DNA of 64,000 nt from Candidatus Thiodiazotropha sp. (ex Codakia rugifera) (GTDB lineage: Bacteria > Pseudomonadota > Gammaproteobacteria > Chromatiales > Chromatiaceae). How positions within the stretch are numbered: position 1 is the stretch's first letter; the number at the start of each line of letters is the position of its first letter. The DNA lies in assembly GCA_025656675.1 (NCBI GenBank), contig JAHXHN010000001.1:1069615-1133614 (forward strand). Reading direction: 5' to 3'. The translations under genes were made by a program, and so were the position numbers. Below the pieces are notes generated by a model. That model was not told the origin of the DNA. It did not search any database and saw only the letters and a program-made list of their open reading frames with translations. Positions 38,238 through 46,635 of this stretch are shown here, in pieces.

Positions 38238-40223
38238 TTAAAAAATCAGGTTGATCACGACCATCATGACAGTCAAAAACAGTACAGTCATGATCCCTCC
38301 GGCACGCATGAAATCCGTGACACGATAACCGGCGGGGCCCATTATCAGGGCATTGACCTGATGGGTGGGGATTAGGAACGAGTTAGATGTTGCAATCGCA
38401 ACGGTGAGCGCAAAGATAGCGGGATTGGCACCCGCACCAATTGCTATATTGACTGCCAGCGGTACCAGAAGAACGGTCGCACCTACGTTGGACATCACCA
38501 GTGTGAAGAAGGTGGCCAGTAGGGCAACGGCCAATTGAATAACCCATATCGGCATATCACCGACAACCCATAATACCTGTTCAGCTATCCATTTGGCTGT
38601 ACCTGTGGTCTCTACCGCAAGTCCAAGCGGTATCAATGAGGCGAGGAGAAAAACAGTCTTCCAGCTGACGGCTTCATAGGCCTCTTCAATATTCAACACG
38701 CCCGATAAAATCATCCCCATGGCGCCGGTCAGAAGGGCGACTGAAAGGCGGATATCCGTGAACAGGACCATGAACAGGGCAATTGTGAAAAACAGCACTG
38801 CCCAGCCCACCTTGTGAGGACGCAGCTCCTCATGGGGATATTCCGTGGTAACCACAACAAAGTTCTTATCTTTTTCTATTCTTGGCAGTACATCCCATTG
38901 GGTATGCACAACCAGGGTATCGCCTGCCATGAAAGGCTTGTTACGAATATCATCGCCTTCCCTGAGGGTCTCGCCGTTGCGATGCATACCGATCATGGCA
39001 AGACCATAGGTCTTTCTCATCCAGACATCACGGGCACTTTTCCCGATCAGGGAAGATCCCGGTGGGATAACCACTTCGGCTATACCCGCCTTACCGGCGG
39101 AGAGATCGTTGGCAAAGGTGCGTAAAATGGGACGCTTTTTCAGGTTAAATGCTTCAACAAATGCCACTAGCGACTCCGGGTCTGCAACAACCCCCAGTAC
39201 CATACCTGCCTGTATATCGACATCTCTGGCCAAGGCGCCAGGCCCGATGCGGTTGGCTTCGCCTGAGAGCTTGCTTGCGATGATCCGTACGCTGTAGGCT
39301 GTTTCGATATCATCCAGCTGTTTGCCGATTAGGCTGCTGCCATCGGTGACAACCATCTCCGAAAGGTGGTAACGCAGACCGTATACATCCTGAAAGTATT
39401 GCATCGGATCTGTACCGCTGGTACTGCTCTCACTGATGGTCTTTGGTAGTACGAAGCGTCCAGCCAATACGAAATAGATAATCCCGGTGACGATCAAAGC
39501 AATACCAATCGGTGTTACTGAGAAAAGACCCCAGGCCTCCATCTGCTGTTCGGCAGGCAGTGCCTTGTTTGAGGTGAGGATTAGATCGTTAAGGAGTATC
39601 AGTGGACTGGAACCGACCATTGTCATTGTGCCGCCCAGGATCGCAGTGAATCCCATTGGCATTAGCAGACGTGACATGGAGAGGCCGGAACGGGCGGAAA
39701 TACGAGAGACAACCGGCAGGAATAGCGCAGCAGCTCCCACGTTTTGCATAAACGAGGAGATAAACCCCACCGTAGCGGAGATGATCGGAATGATGCGTCC
39801 TTCTGTTGTGCCGCCCACCTTCAGTATGAAGGTGGCGACGTTGCCCATAATACCGGTTCTGTCGAGACCGGCGCCGATAATCATCACTGCAATGATGGAG
39901 ATAACGGCATTGGATGAGAAACCGTCGAACAGGTGTTTGTTGTCTACCAGGCCCTGTTCAAGCCCCATCACAGGTGCGAATAGTGATGAGAGCCCCAGCA
40001 GCACCATGACACTCGCAGCGGCTACATCGACACCGACAACCTCAAATGCGAAAAGATAGATAGTCAGCATCAATATTGCACCAACCCAGGCAATCTCGAT
40101 AGTGGGTGAGATATTGGCAAGTAACAGTCCGCCTGTCAGGAAAACAGCGCTCGCAATAAGCTGCTTAAGAGGGAGATTAGGGCCGCTGTTCGGTGTTGTC
40201 TGCTGTTCGTTCAAAGCAATCAC
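38238..40223 (-). CDS. SLC13/DASS-type sodium:anion transporter with two TrkA-C domains
   Basis: 661-aa inner-membrane transporter. An N-terminal block of about five helices contains SVGFISSFMQNVGAAALFLP. Two TrkA-C (RCK_C) regulatory domains follow (about residues 280-450), each with the GSSLIGK(Q/S) opening. Another helical block ends in a second MSNVGATVLLVPLA motif and TSNSFLIPTHQVN. The paired N-x-GA signatures and central TrkA-C domains typify SLC13/ArsB-related permeases moving sulfate, dicarboxylates or organosulfonates. Substrate not determinable; sulfate or sulfite export would fit a sulfur oxidiser. Divergent from a LysR gene that is its likely regulator. Confidence 0.88.
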   Translation of the reverse strand: MIALNEQQTTPNSGPNLPLKQLIASAVFLTGGLLLANISPTIEIAWVGAILMLTIYLFAFEVVGVDVAAASVMVLLGLSSLFAPVMGLEQGLVDNKHLFDGFSSNAVISIIAVMIIGAGLDRTGIMGNVATFILKVGGTTEGRIIPIISATVGFISSFMQNVGAAALFLPVVSRISARSGLSMSRLLMPMGFTAILGGTMTMVGSSPLILLNDLILTSNKALPAEQQMEAWGLFSVTPIGIALIVTGIIYFVLAGRFVLPKTISESSTSGTDPMQYFQDVYGLRYHLSEMVVTDGSSLIGKQLDDIETAYSVRIIASKLSGEANRIGPGALARDVDIQAGMVLGVVADPESLVAFVEAFNLKKRPILRTFANDLSAGKAGIAEVVIPPGSSLIGKSARDVWMRKTYGLAMIGMHRNGETLREGDDIRNKPFMAGDTLVVHTQWDVLPRIEKDKNFVVVTTEYPHEELRPHKVGWAVLFFTIALFMVLFTDIRLSVALLTGAMGMILSGVLNIEEAYEAVSWKTVFLLASLIPLGLAVETTGTAKWIAEQVLWVVGDMPIWVIQLAVALLATFFTLVMSNVGATVLLVPLAVNIAIGAGANPAIFALTVAIATSNSFLIPTHQVNALIMGPAGYRVTDFMRAGGIMTVLFLTVMMVVINLIF

Positions 40224-40331
40224 TCATCTACTGGGTTTTAAGGACAAGCCACGGTGCGATAATCCTGCAGCACTCAATAAATCGATCAGCCTGGATAGGC
40301 AGGACAGGCCATCCTATTCAATGGCAGGTCA

Positions 40332-40344
40332 TTCCATAATGGAA
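40332..40344. promoter_or_regulatory. TTCC-N5-GGAA dyad (distal)
   Basis: TTCC-ATAAT-GGAA lies in the divergent region between the SLC13 transporter and LysR genes. The half sites are repeated at 40459-40477, with about 130 bp between centres. It could be one of two binding sites for the adjacent LysR protein. Confidence 0.4.
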
Positions 40345-40458
40345 AGCAATTCAGTAGTGATAAGAGCTGTGATCAGCCTTAGATATAGCCATGTAGCCGG
40401 AAAAGCTGGGCATATTGCCTAATATGAATATTGTTTTCAAATAAATAATAATGTCGTA

Positions 40459-40477
40459 ATATTCCGTTATGGAATAT
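40459..40477. promoter_or_regulatory. ATATTCC-N5-GGAATAT dyad over the LysR start
   Basis: Perfect 7-bp arms around GTTAT. The ATG of the LysR gene (40469-40471) lies inside the dyad, so binding would block expression, as expected for autorepression. Confidence 0.5.
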
Positions 40478-41383
40478 AGATTTCTACCGGACTTGAAGCA
40501 CCTGGCGACATTGAGAGCAGTCGTTGAACGTGGCGGTGTCTCTGAGGCTGCACGCGCGATGCACATTGGGCAGCCGGCGGTGACAAAAAGGCTGCGAGCC
40601 CTGGATGGCTGCTATGGCGTAAGCTTGATGCAACGGGAGGGGCGTCGACTGGAACTTACGACGGCAGGTACCAAGGTCTATAACTACGCAAGATTGGTGC
40701 TCGACCATCAGGTTTCGCTGTTGGATGATCTTGAATCGCTTCGGGCAGGTAAAAACAAACTGCGTGTCGAAGTCACCTTTGCGATCGGTGAGCATATGTT
40801 ACCCAATCTATTGTTGGGTTTTGCTGAAAGCTATCCGGCCTACAGAATTGAGAGTCGTATGGGTTATAGCCGTCGTATCCAGCGGCATCTTGCCACAGGC
40901 CTGGCGGATCTTGCGTTGCTGGAGCAAGCACCTGACCACCCTGATATTCTTGTACAGAAATGGCTTGATGATGAGTTGATCCTGGTTTGTGGACCGGGCC
41001 ATATGCTGTGGAACAGTGACATGATACCCATGTCCGAATTGGGTAACTTGCGCTATGTGTTGCGTGAATCACAATCATCTATGAGACTCACACTCGACAA
41101 GGCACTGACGGATATAGGTATTGATCAATTGCCGATAACCATGGAAGTCGGATCGACCGATACGATTGTAGAGATGCTGCAACGTGGTCGGCATGTAAGT
41201 TTTCTGCCGCGCTTTGCAGTGGATGATAGCTTAAATTCAAATACCCTCTATCATATAAAAATACAGGGGCTACGAATTAATCGAACCTTGTGGATTGCAC
41301 GCACACGTTCGAATCTGAACAGTGCCGTTGCCGAAGCATTTATTCAACTGCTGCGCGAGAATTCATGTCAAACCATACAATAG
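40469..41383 (+). CDS. LysR-family transcriptional regulator
   Basis: 304-aa regulator. The helix-turn-helix is LATLRAVVERGGVSEAARAMHIGQPAVTKRLRAL, with the effector-binding domain after about residue 90. It differs from the CynR-like protein at 27 kb, and its binding motif is probably different as well. It is transcribed away from the SLC13 transporter across 245 bp containing two TTCC-N5-GGAA dyads, one over its own start codon. Its end overlaps the GFA-family gene by 19 nt. Confidence 0.9.
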   Translation: MEYRFLPDLKHLATLRAVVERGGVSEAARAMHIGQPAVTKRLRALDGCYGVSLMQREGRRLELTTAGTKVYNYARLVLDHQVSLLDDLESLRAGKNKLRVEVTFAIGEHMLPNLLLGFAESYPAYRIESRMGYSRRIQRHLATGLADLALLEQAPDHPDILVQKWLDDELILVCGPGHMLWNSDMIPMSELGNLRYVLRESQSSMRLTLDKALTDIGIDQLPITMEVGSTDTIVEMLQRGRHVSFLPRFAVDDSLNSNTLYHIKIQGLRINRTLWIARTRSNLNSAVAEAFIQLLRENSCQTIQ

Positions 41384-41781
41384 CAAGTGGGAATTGTCTC
41401 TGTGAGGCAGTGAAATTTGAGGCAGAAAAAGTCAGCAATCATGTGGGGGCATGCCATTGCGGCATGTGTCGAAAATGGGGTGGTGGACCGCTGATGGCAG
41501 TTGAATGCGGCACAGCAGTATCCTTTGAAGGAGAAGATCAGATCAGGATCTACAACTCATCCGATTGGGCAGAAAGGGGATTTTGTAGGCAATGCGGTAG
41601 CCATCTGTTTTATCGATTGAAAGAGAACGGTCAGTACTTTATTCCAGTGGGATTGTTTAATCAGCAGGAATCGTTTGTTTTTGATCATCAAGTATTCATA
41701 GACCGAAAGCCATTGTTTTACAGTTTTGCCAATAAAACTGAAGATATGACCGAGGCTGAGGTCTTCGCCAAATATTCATAG
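41365..41781 (+). CDS. GFA-family (glutathione-dependent formaldehyde-activating-like) zinc protein
   Basis: 138-aa protein from ATG 41365 (MSNHTIASGNCLCEAVKFEA); the frame also opens at 41290, but that would lie deep inside the LysR gene. The Cys pattern of the GFA zinc fold is complete: GNCLCEAV, CHCGMCRKWGG, and GFCRQCGSHLFYR. Members bind zinc, and the original enzyme joins formaldehyde to glutathione, although most have no proven activity. It overlaps the LysR gene by 19 nt, suggesting cotranscription. Confidence 0.88.
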   Translation: MSNHTIASGNCLCEAVKFEAEKVSNHVGACHCGMCRKWGGGPLMAVECGTAVSFEGEDQIRIYNSSDWAERGFCRQCGSHLFYRLKENGQYFIPVGLFNQQESFVFDHQVFIDRKPLFYSFANKTEDMTEAEVFAKYS

Positions 41782-42175
41782 TCAACTGAACGAGCATGTT
41801 GTACTTTGTCAGTGACATTTTGTCATTTCAGTATGACTTCTTGTCAGAATAGTTCATTATTTTCTCCCGGCCTTCTTTTCTGTCCTCCAACACTCTGAAA
41901 TATTTGAACAATAAAAATTTCCCAACTACCCTTTGGTTGTGCACTCACTTTATTCCATCTGCAGTCTTGGGATTTATAGTGTGTTGATCACAACAATCTT
42001 CTACACCAATTCGAAATAATCCAATCAACCTTGGTACTTGGTTGTGCTAGGTGGGTGTGTATTTGTACAGTCAATAATCATTTGATCTTTGTCTGGGTTA
42101 TAGGGGTTGTAGCTGGATCAGCGTAGTTGAATTCATATTATTTTAAGCATTAGGTGAGATGGGAAGGAGAACAGC
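41782..42175. other. Intergenic region upstream of the AOR operon
   Basis: 394 bp without a gene, AT-rich. It contains the tandem dyads at 41813-41846 and, nearer the operon, a lone ATAGGGGTTG half-site at about 42100-42109 that recalls half of the LysR module but lacks its partner and promoter boxes. A purine-rich ribosome-binding site (GGAAGGAGA) precedes the first gene. Confidence 0.45.
41813..41846. promoter_or_regulatory. Tandem TGAC-N5-GTCA dyads upstream of the AOR operon
   Basis: Two 13-bp dyads, TGACATTTTGTCA (41813-41825) and TGACTTCTTGTCA (41834-41846), have centres 21 bp apart, two helical turns, on one face of the DNA. They lie about 330 bp before the AOR operon, a distance typical of enhancer-like activator sites. 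I looked for a sigma-54 GG-N10-GC promoter; the best candidate at about 42033-42050 has the wrong spacing. Confidence 0.5.
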
Positions 42176-42655
42176 ATGCTCAGGTCTCTTTTGATAGATG
42201 CAGATAAATGTACGGGGTGCGTTCAATGCGAATTAGCGTGTTCCTTTGAAAACGAAGGGGTATTCAACCCTTCAAAATCACGTATCCGTGTTTTTACATT
42301 CCACCATGAAGGGCGGTTTGTACCTTATACATGTACACAATGCGCCGAAGCCTGGTGTATGCAGGCCTGTCCTGTTGATGCCATTGCCCTCGATGTTAAT
42401 AGCGGGGCGAAGGTGGTCCATGATTCAGTCTGTGTCGGTTGCAAAGTCTGTACTATTGCCTGTCCTTTTGGGACGGTGAATTACAGCAGTGATAGCGGCA
42501 AGGTTATTAAGTGTGATCTCTGTGGTGGAGATCCCGCTTGTGCCAAGGCCTGTCCAACGGCTGCGATCACTTATGTGGACGCAGATCAGACCGGATTTGA
42601 AAAAATGCGCGCCTGGGCGGGTAAAACCGATGCCAGCAGTGCAGCAAGCGTATAA
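42176..42655 (+). CDS. Polyferredoxin subunit of aldehyde oxidoreductase (AorA-like)
   Basis: 159-aa electron-transfer protein with four cysteine sets for [4Fe-4S] clusters: CTGCVQCELAC, CTQCAEAWCMQACP, CVGCKVCTIACP and CDLCGGDPACAKACP. No signal peptide, so cytoplasmic. In Aromatoleum-type AOR complexes the small Fe-S protein links the tungsten subunit to an FAD subunit. The gene order here (Fe-S, large subunit, FAD protein) is the same, with 17 bp to the next gene. Confidence 0.88.
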   Translation: MLRSLLIDADKCTGCVQCELACSFENEGVFNPSKSRIRVFTFHHEGRFVPYTCTQCAEAWCMQACPVDAIALDVNSGAKVVHDSVCVGCKVCTIACPFGTVNYSSDSGKVIKCDLCGGDPACAKACPTAAITYVDADQTGFEKMRAWAGKTDASSAASV

Positions 42656-42672
42656 CCTGGAGGTAATTAGCT

Positions 42673-44526
42673 ATGTCATGGGCTGGAAAAATTCTTCGCG
42701 TCAACCTCACTCAAGGGACGTGTACAGTCGAGGCGCTTAACCGTCAATGGGCACAGGAGTATCTCGGGCAGCGTGGGCTTGCAACCAAATACCTGTCAGA
42801 AGAGATCGATCCTCGCGTCGATCCGCTCAGTCCCGAGAACAAGATGATTATGACCACCGGACCTCTAACCGGCACAATGGCCTCGACAAGTGGACGTTAT
42901 TCAGTAGTGACCAAGGGGCCGCTGACGAACTGTGTGGCCTGTTCGAATTCTGGTGGTTTCTTTGGTGCTGAGATGCACTTTGCCGGTTGGGATATGTTTA
43001 TTTTCGAAGGGAAATCTCCGAAACCTGTTTACCTCTCTGTCAAGAATGACAAAGTGGAACTGCTCTCTGCCGAAGAGATATGGGGAACCAGTGTCTGGCA
43101 TACCGATGAGTGGCTGCACACCAAGCATCAGGACCCGATGATTCGGATTGCCGCAGTAGGACGTGCCGCAGAGGCGGGTTGTCTCTATGCAGCAATAGTT
43201 AATGATCAACATCGAGCGGCCGGTCGTTCCGGTGTTGGTACGGTAATGGCCTCCAAGAATTTAAAGGCCGTAGTTGTACGGGGTACCAAAGGGATCGACA
43301 ATGTGAAGGATCCCGCCAAATTCATGAATGCAGTCAATGCCGGAAAGAAAGTGCTAGCCGACAATGCTGTCACCGGCCAAGGGTTACCGACCTACGGCAC
43401 CCAGGTACTGATGAACGTGATCAATGAAATCGGCGCCTTACCGACGCGCAATATGCGTGAGGTACAGTTTGAGGGCGCTCAAAGTGTTTCAGGTGAGGCG
43501 ATGCACGAAAAGCGGGCCTCGGATGGTAAGCCCAACCTGACCACGAATGCCGGTTGTTTTGGTTGTACCATCGCCTGCGGGCGCATCTCAACAGTAGACA
43601 AGGGTCACTTTTCAGTTGAGAACAAACCTGAGTACTGGGGGAGTTCGGGGGGGCTGGAGTATGAGGCGGCCTGGGCGTTGGGCCCGGATACCGGTGTTGA
43701 TGATCTGGACGCCCTGACTTATACCAACTTTCTCTGCAATGAGGATGGTTTTGATCCAATCACCTTCGGTGGCACACTGGCAGCAGCCATTGAGCTTTTT
43801 AAAATGGGCGCACTTACCACCGAACAGACCAATGGTAGGGAATTGAATTTCGGTTCTGCCGAGACACTGGTTTGGGCGGTTGAGGCGTTGGTCAAGGGAG
43901 AAGGGTTCGGTAAGGATCTTGGATTGGGATCGAAAAGACTGTGTGAGAAATATGGGCACCCGGAGCTCTCCATGACGGTGAAAGGTCAGGAGTTTCCTGC
44001 TTATGATCCGCGTGGAATCCAGGGCATGGGTCTCGCTTATGCAACATCCAATCGTGGTGCATGCCACCTGCGAGGTTATACCGTCGCATCAGAGGTCCTG
44101 GGTATCCCTGAAAAGACCGATCCTTTGGAGACTGAGGGTAAAGCGGGTTTGGTCAAGGCCTTTCAGGATGCCACTGCCGCAGTGGATTCGAGTGGACTCT
44201 GCCTGTTTACGACATTTGCCTGGTCGTTGGAAGATATTGCACCGCAAGTCGATGGAGCCTGTGAGGGCGATTGGACGGCAGAGCGGATGCTGGAACTGGG
44301 TGAGCGCATATGGAACATGGAGCGGGATTTCAACATGAGAGCAGGATTGACAGCGGCTGACGATACCTTGCCAAAGCGTTTACTGAAGGAAGCGGCAAAA
44401 ACCGGTCCTGCACTAGGGCGTGTCAATGACCTGGATAAGATGCTGCCTGAGTATTATGAGTTGCGTGGCTGGACTTCGGATGGCGTCCCGACTGAATCAA
44501 CCCGTCAACGGCTCGGTTTGTCCTGA
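42673..44526 (+). CDS. Aldehyde ferredoxin oxidoreductase, tungsten-pterin subunit (AorB-like)
   Basis: 617-aa catalytic subunit of the AOR family, which oxidises aldehydes to carboxylates, or reduces acids, using a tungsten bis-pyranopterin cofactor. The N-terminal domain starts SWAGKILRVNLTQGTC and includes TTGPLTGTMASTSGRYSVVTKGPL and NDQHRAAGRSGVGTVMASKNLKAV. The cluster ligands are TNAGCFGCTIACG and, further on, LCNEDGFDP. The length fits the family. The specific aldehyde cannot be inferred. It is flanked by the Fe-S and FAD subunit genes, so a bacterial AorABC complex with NAD or ferredoxin as acceptor is likely. Confidence 0.92.
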   Translation: MSWAGKILRVNLTQGTCTVEALNRQWAQEYLGQRGLATKYLSEEIDPRVDPLSPENKMIMTTGPLTGTMASTSGRYSVVTKGPLTNCVACSNSGGFFGAEMHFAGWDMFIFEGKSPKPVYLSVKNDKVELLSAEEIWGTSVWHTDEWLHTKHQDPMIRIAAVGRAAEAGCLYAAIVNDQHRAAGRSGVGTVMASKNLKAVVVRGTKGIDNVKDPAKFMNAVNAGKKVLADNAVTGQGLPTYGTQVLMNVINEIGALPTRNMREVQFEGAQSVSGEAMHEKRASDGKPNLTTNAGCFGCTIACGRISTVDKGHFSVENKPEYWGSSGGLEYEAAWALGPDTGVDDLDALTYTNFLCNEDGFDPITFGGTLAAAIELFKMGALTTEQTNGRELNFGSAETLVWAVEALVKGEGFGKDLGLGSKRLCEKYGHPELSMTVKGQEFPAYDPRGIQGMGLAYATSNRGACHLRGYTVASEVLGIPEKTDPLETEGKAGLVKAFQDATAAVDSSGLCLFTTFAWSLEDIAPQVDGACEGDWTAERMLELGERIWNMERDFNMRAGLTAADDTLPKRLLKEAAKTGPALGRVNDLDKMLPEYYELRGWTSDGVPTESTRQRLGLS

Positions 44527-44546
44527 CATCTGCGTGGAGATGTTAG

Positions 44547-45794
44547 ATGCATTATATTGTCATTGGTGCTGGACCGGCAGGCGTAACAGCCTGCGAAACC
44601 TTACGTGAGCTGGACCCTACCGGTCGCATTACCTTGATCGGTGGGGAGCCGGAGCCACCCTATTCCCGGATGGCCATACCCTATCTGTTGGTTGAGAATA
44701 TCGATGAGCAGGGTACCTATCTGCGGAAATCAGCTGGCCACTATAGTGAAAGGCAGATTGAATACCTGAGTGATCCTGTGACACAGGTGGACCCGCAACA
44801 GAAGTCGATCACCCTGGCTGGGGGAGGTCGTCTTGACTACGATCGTCTATTGATCGCCACAGGCGCAACACCCCTAAAACCACCGATTCCCGGGATCGAT
44901 TTACCGGGTGTACACAATTGTTGGACCCTGGCTGATGCCCGCGCCATTGTTGGACGCGCCAAGCCTGGTACGCCGGTGGTGCTTATCGGAGCCGGTTTCA
45001 TCGGTTGTATCATCCTTGAGGCCCTGGTGGGACGCAATGTACAACTCACCGTGGTGGAGAAAGCAGACCGTATGGTTCCCCGGATGATGGATGATGTAGC
45101 GGGCGGGTTGTTGAAAGCCTGGTGTGAAAATAAAGGCATCAAAATTATCACGAACTGTGGTGTTGCCAGCTTTGAAAAGGACAATGCAGGAGTGTCCGTC
45201 AATCTTGATAATGGTAAAAGTTTGTCTGCCGGATTGGCTATTACTGCCATGGGCGTTCGCTCGAATATGGCGTTCCTGGCTGGATCGGGAATCGATCTTG
45301 ATCAAGGCATCCTGGTTGATCCTTATCTGGAGACCAATCTAGCGGGAATATTCGCTGCTGGCGACGTCGCACAGGGGCGAGACTTTTCTACCGGCAGCAA
45401 CACGATGCAGGCAATCCAACCCACATCTGTAGAACACGCGCGTATTGCAGCAACCAACATGGTTTTTGCTAAACGCATTGCTCACCAGGGTAGCCTCAAT
45501 ATGAATGTGCTGGATACCCTCGGTCTGATTTCAGCCTCATTTGGTCTATGGATGGGGGTGGAGGGAGGTGAGCACTCAACCCTGCTGGATGAGGCCCATT
45601 ACCGTTATTTAAAACTGCAATTTGATGGTGAATATCTGGTTGGTGCAAGTAGCTTGGGACATACCCAGCATATCGGAGTACTCAGGGGATTGATTCGCAG
45701 TCATGTTCCATTAGGCGTGTGGAAGGAGCGGTTGATGAATGATCCGACCCGCCTGATGGAGGCCTATCTTGGCTCGGTGCAAGGTGTGCACTAG
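44547..45794 (+). CDS. NAD(P)/FAD oxidoreductase subunit of the AOR complex (AorC-like)
   Basis: 415-aa flavoprotein of the NADH-oxidase/nitrite-reductase type. The FAD motif is MHYIVIGAGPAGVTACETL, the ATG motif DRLLIATGATPL, the NAD motif VVLIGAGFIGCIILEAL, and GIFAAGDVAQG follows. It is 20 bp downstream of the large subunit. In related complexes this subunit exchanges electrons with NAD, making the operon a complete NAD-linked aldehyde oxidoreductase. Confidence 0.88.
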   Translation: MHYIVIGAGPAGVTACETLRELDPTGRITLIGGEPEPPYSRMAIPYLLVENIDEQGTYLRKSAGHYSERQIEYLSDPVTQVDPQQKSITLAGGGRLDYDRLLIATGATPLKPPIPGIDLPGVHNCWTLADARAIVGRAKPGTPVVLIGAGFIGCIILEALVGRNVQLTVVEKADRMVPRMMDDVAGGLLKAWCENKGIKIITNCGVASFEKDNAGVSVNLDNGKSLSAGLAITAMGVRSNMAFLAGSGIDLDQGILVDPYLETNLAGIFAAGDVAQGRDFSTGSNTMQAIQPTSVEHARIAATNMVFAKRIAHQGSLNMNVLDTLGLISASFGLWMGVEGGEHSTLLDEAHYRYLKLQFDGEYLVGASSLGHTQHIGVLRGLIRSHVPLGVWKERLMNDPTRLMEAYLGSVQGVH

Positions 45795-45849
45795 GCTACC
45801 ACAAGCGCACACCTTCACGGTGTACAACTGAGGATTCCAGGTTAAATTT

Positions 45850-46104
45850 GTGGTTACGGTTGAATTCAAACTGTTCGCAACGTTGATGGAGTATCTGCCT
45901 GCAGGTGCTCAGGAACATAGTGTCAGGGTCGAGTTGTCTGAGGGCGCGACTATTTTTGACCTGATGGATAAGTACCGTGTACCCCGTGCTCAAGCTCATC
46001 TTGTGGTACGCAATGGTGTATTCGTTCCACCTTCACAACGAAAGACTTACCAGCTGCAGGATGGGGATGTGATTGCGCTGTGGCCTCCTGTCGCTGGTGG
46101 ATGA
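45850..46104 (+). CDS. MoaD/ThiS-like sulfur carrier of the AOR operon
   Basis: 84-aa ubiquitin-like protein (VTVEFKLFATLMEYLPAGAQ opening) ending in the double Gly required for thiocarboxylation (ALWPPVAGG). MoaD donates sulfur to molybdopterin; a dedicated copy within an AOR operon suggests tungsten-pterin cofactor supply to this enzyme. It starts at GTG and is followed after 10 bp by the small unknown gene. Confidence 0.85.
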   Translation: MVTVEFKLFATLMEYLPAGAQEHSVRVELSEGATIFDLMDKYRVPRAQAHLVVRNGVFVPPSQRKTYQLQDGDVIALWPPVAGG

Positions 46105-46114
46105 TAGAGGCGAC

Positions 46115-46417
46115 ATGCCGGCCAATATACGAAGTGACCGCCGGACCATGTCGATAACACATACAGAGTTCCTGCGCAGCCTTAAGCCGCTGAAACACCA
46201 CTATCAGGTGACAATCGGTAATGCTGGAAAGCGGGTGGAAATTTCAGATCAAAAACTCAGTGTCGTGTTGCAATTGGGTAGCGAGAAAACCGTTAAGTTA
46301 GGCTCGCTGACCATGCCATCGATGCAAGTTGATTCCACTTCCCGATATGTTGACGATCATGAGATAGTGCTGTTTTGGTCCCGGTTTGATCTCTGTTTCA
46401 GACGAGGGGGTGGTTGA
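46115..46417 (+). CDS. Small protein of unknown function at the end of the AOR operon
   Basis: 100-aa protein from ATG 46115, chosen because AGAGG lies 5-6 nt upstream; ATG 46148 is an alternative. It is predicted to be beta-rich, with QVTIGNAGKRVEISDQKLSVVLQ and a Gly-rich basic C-terminus. No family recognised. Its position directly after the MoaD-like gene suggests a role in maturation or activity of the AOR complex. Confidence 0.65.
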   Translation: MPANIRSDRRTMSITHTEFLRSLKPLKHHYQVTIGNAGKRVEISDQKLSVVLQLGSEKTVKLGSLTMPSMQVDSTSRYVDDHEIVLFWSRFDLCFRRGGG

Positions 46418-46635
46418 CATCTTATGCGTATGTACAATTTTTTGTGTTGATTTACCCAGCCTATTCACGTTTATTTGTAATCTACATATAGCGCATCATG
46501 CAGCGTGTTTGAGGCACCACTCAAAACTGGTTTCGACGTTTAGGGTCAGTGCTATTAATTAATATAATATTCATGTGCCTGTATTTTTACTCGGGCAGGA
46601 TAAATAGAATAAAAAGACTTATAGGAGGAAGTGCC

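Noticed and set aside
42033..42050. Possible sigma-54 promoter (TTGGTAC...TGTGCT)
   Set aside because: The GG to GC spacing is 11 nt instead of 10 and the -12 element is poor.
42100..42114. ATAGGGGTTG half-site before the AOR operon, resembling half of the LysR module
   Set aside because: The second half (CTAT) is not in place, and no -35/-10 boxes occur at the module distances, so it cannot be assigned to the regulon.
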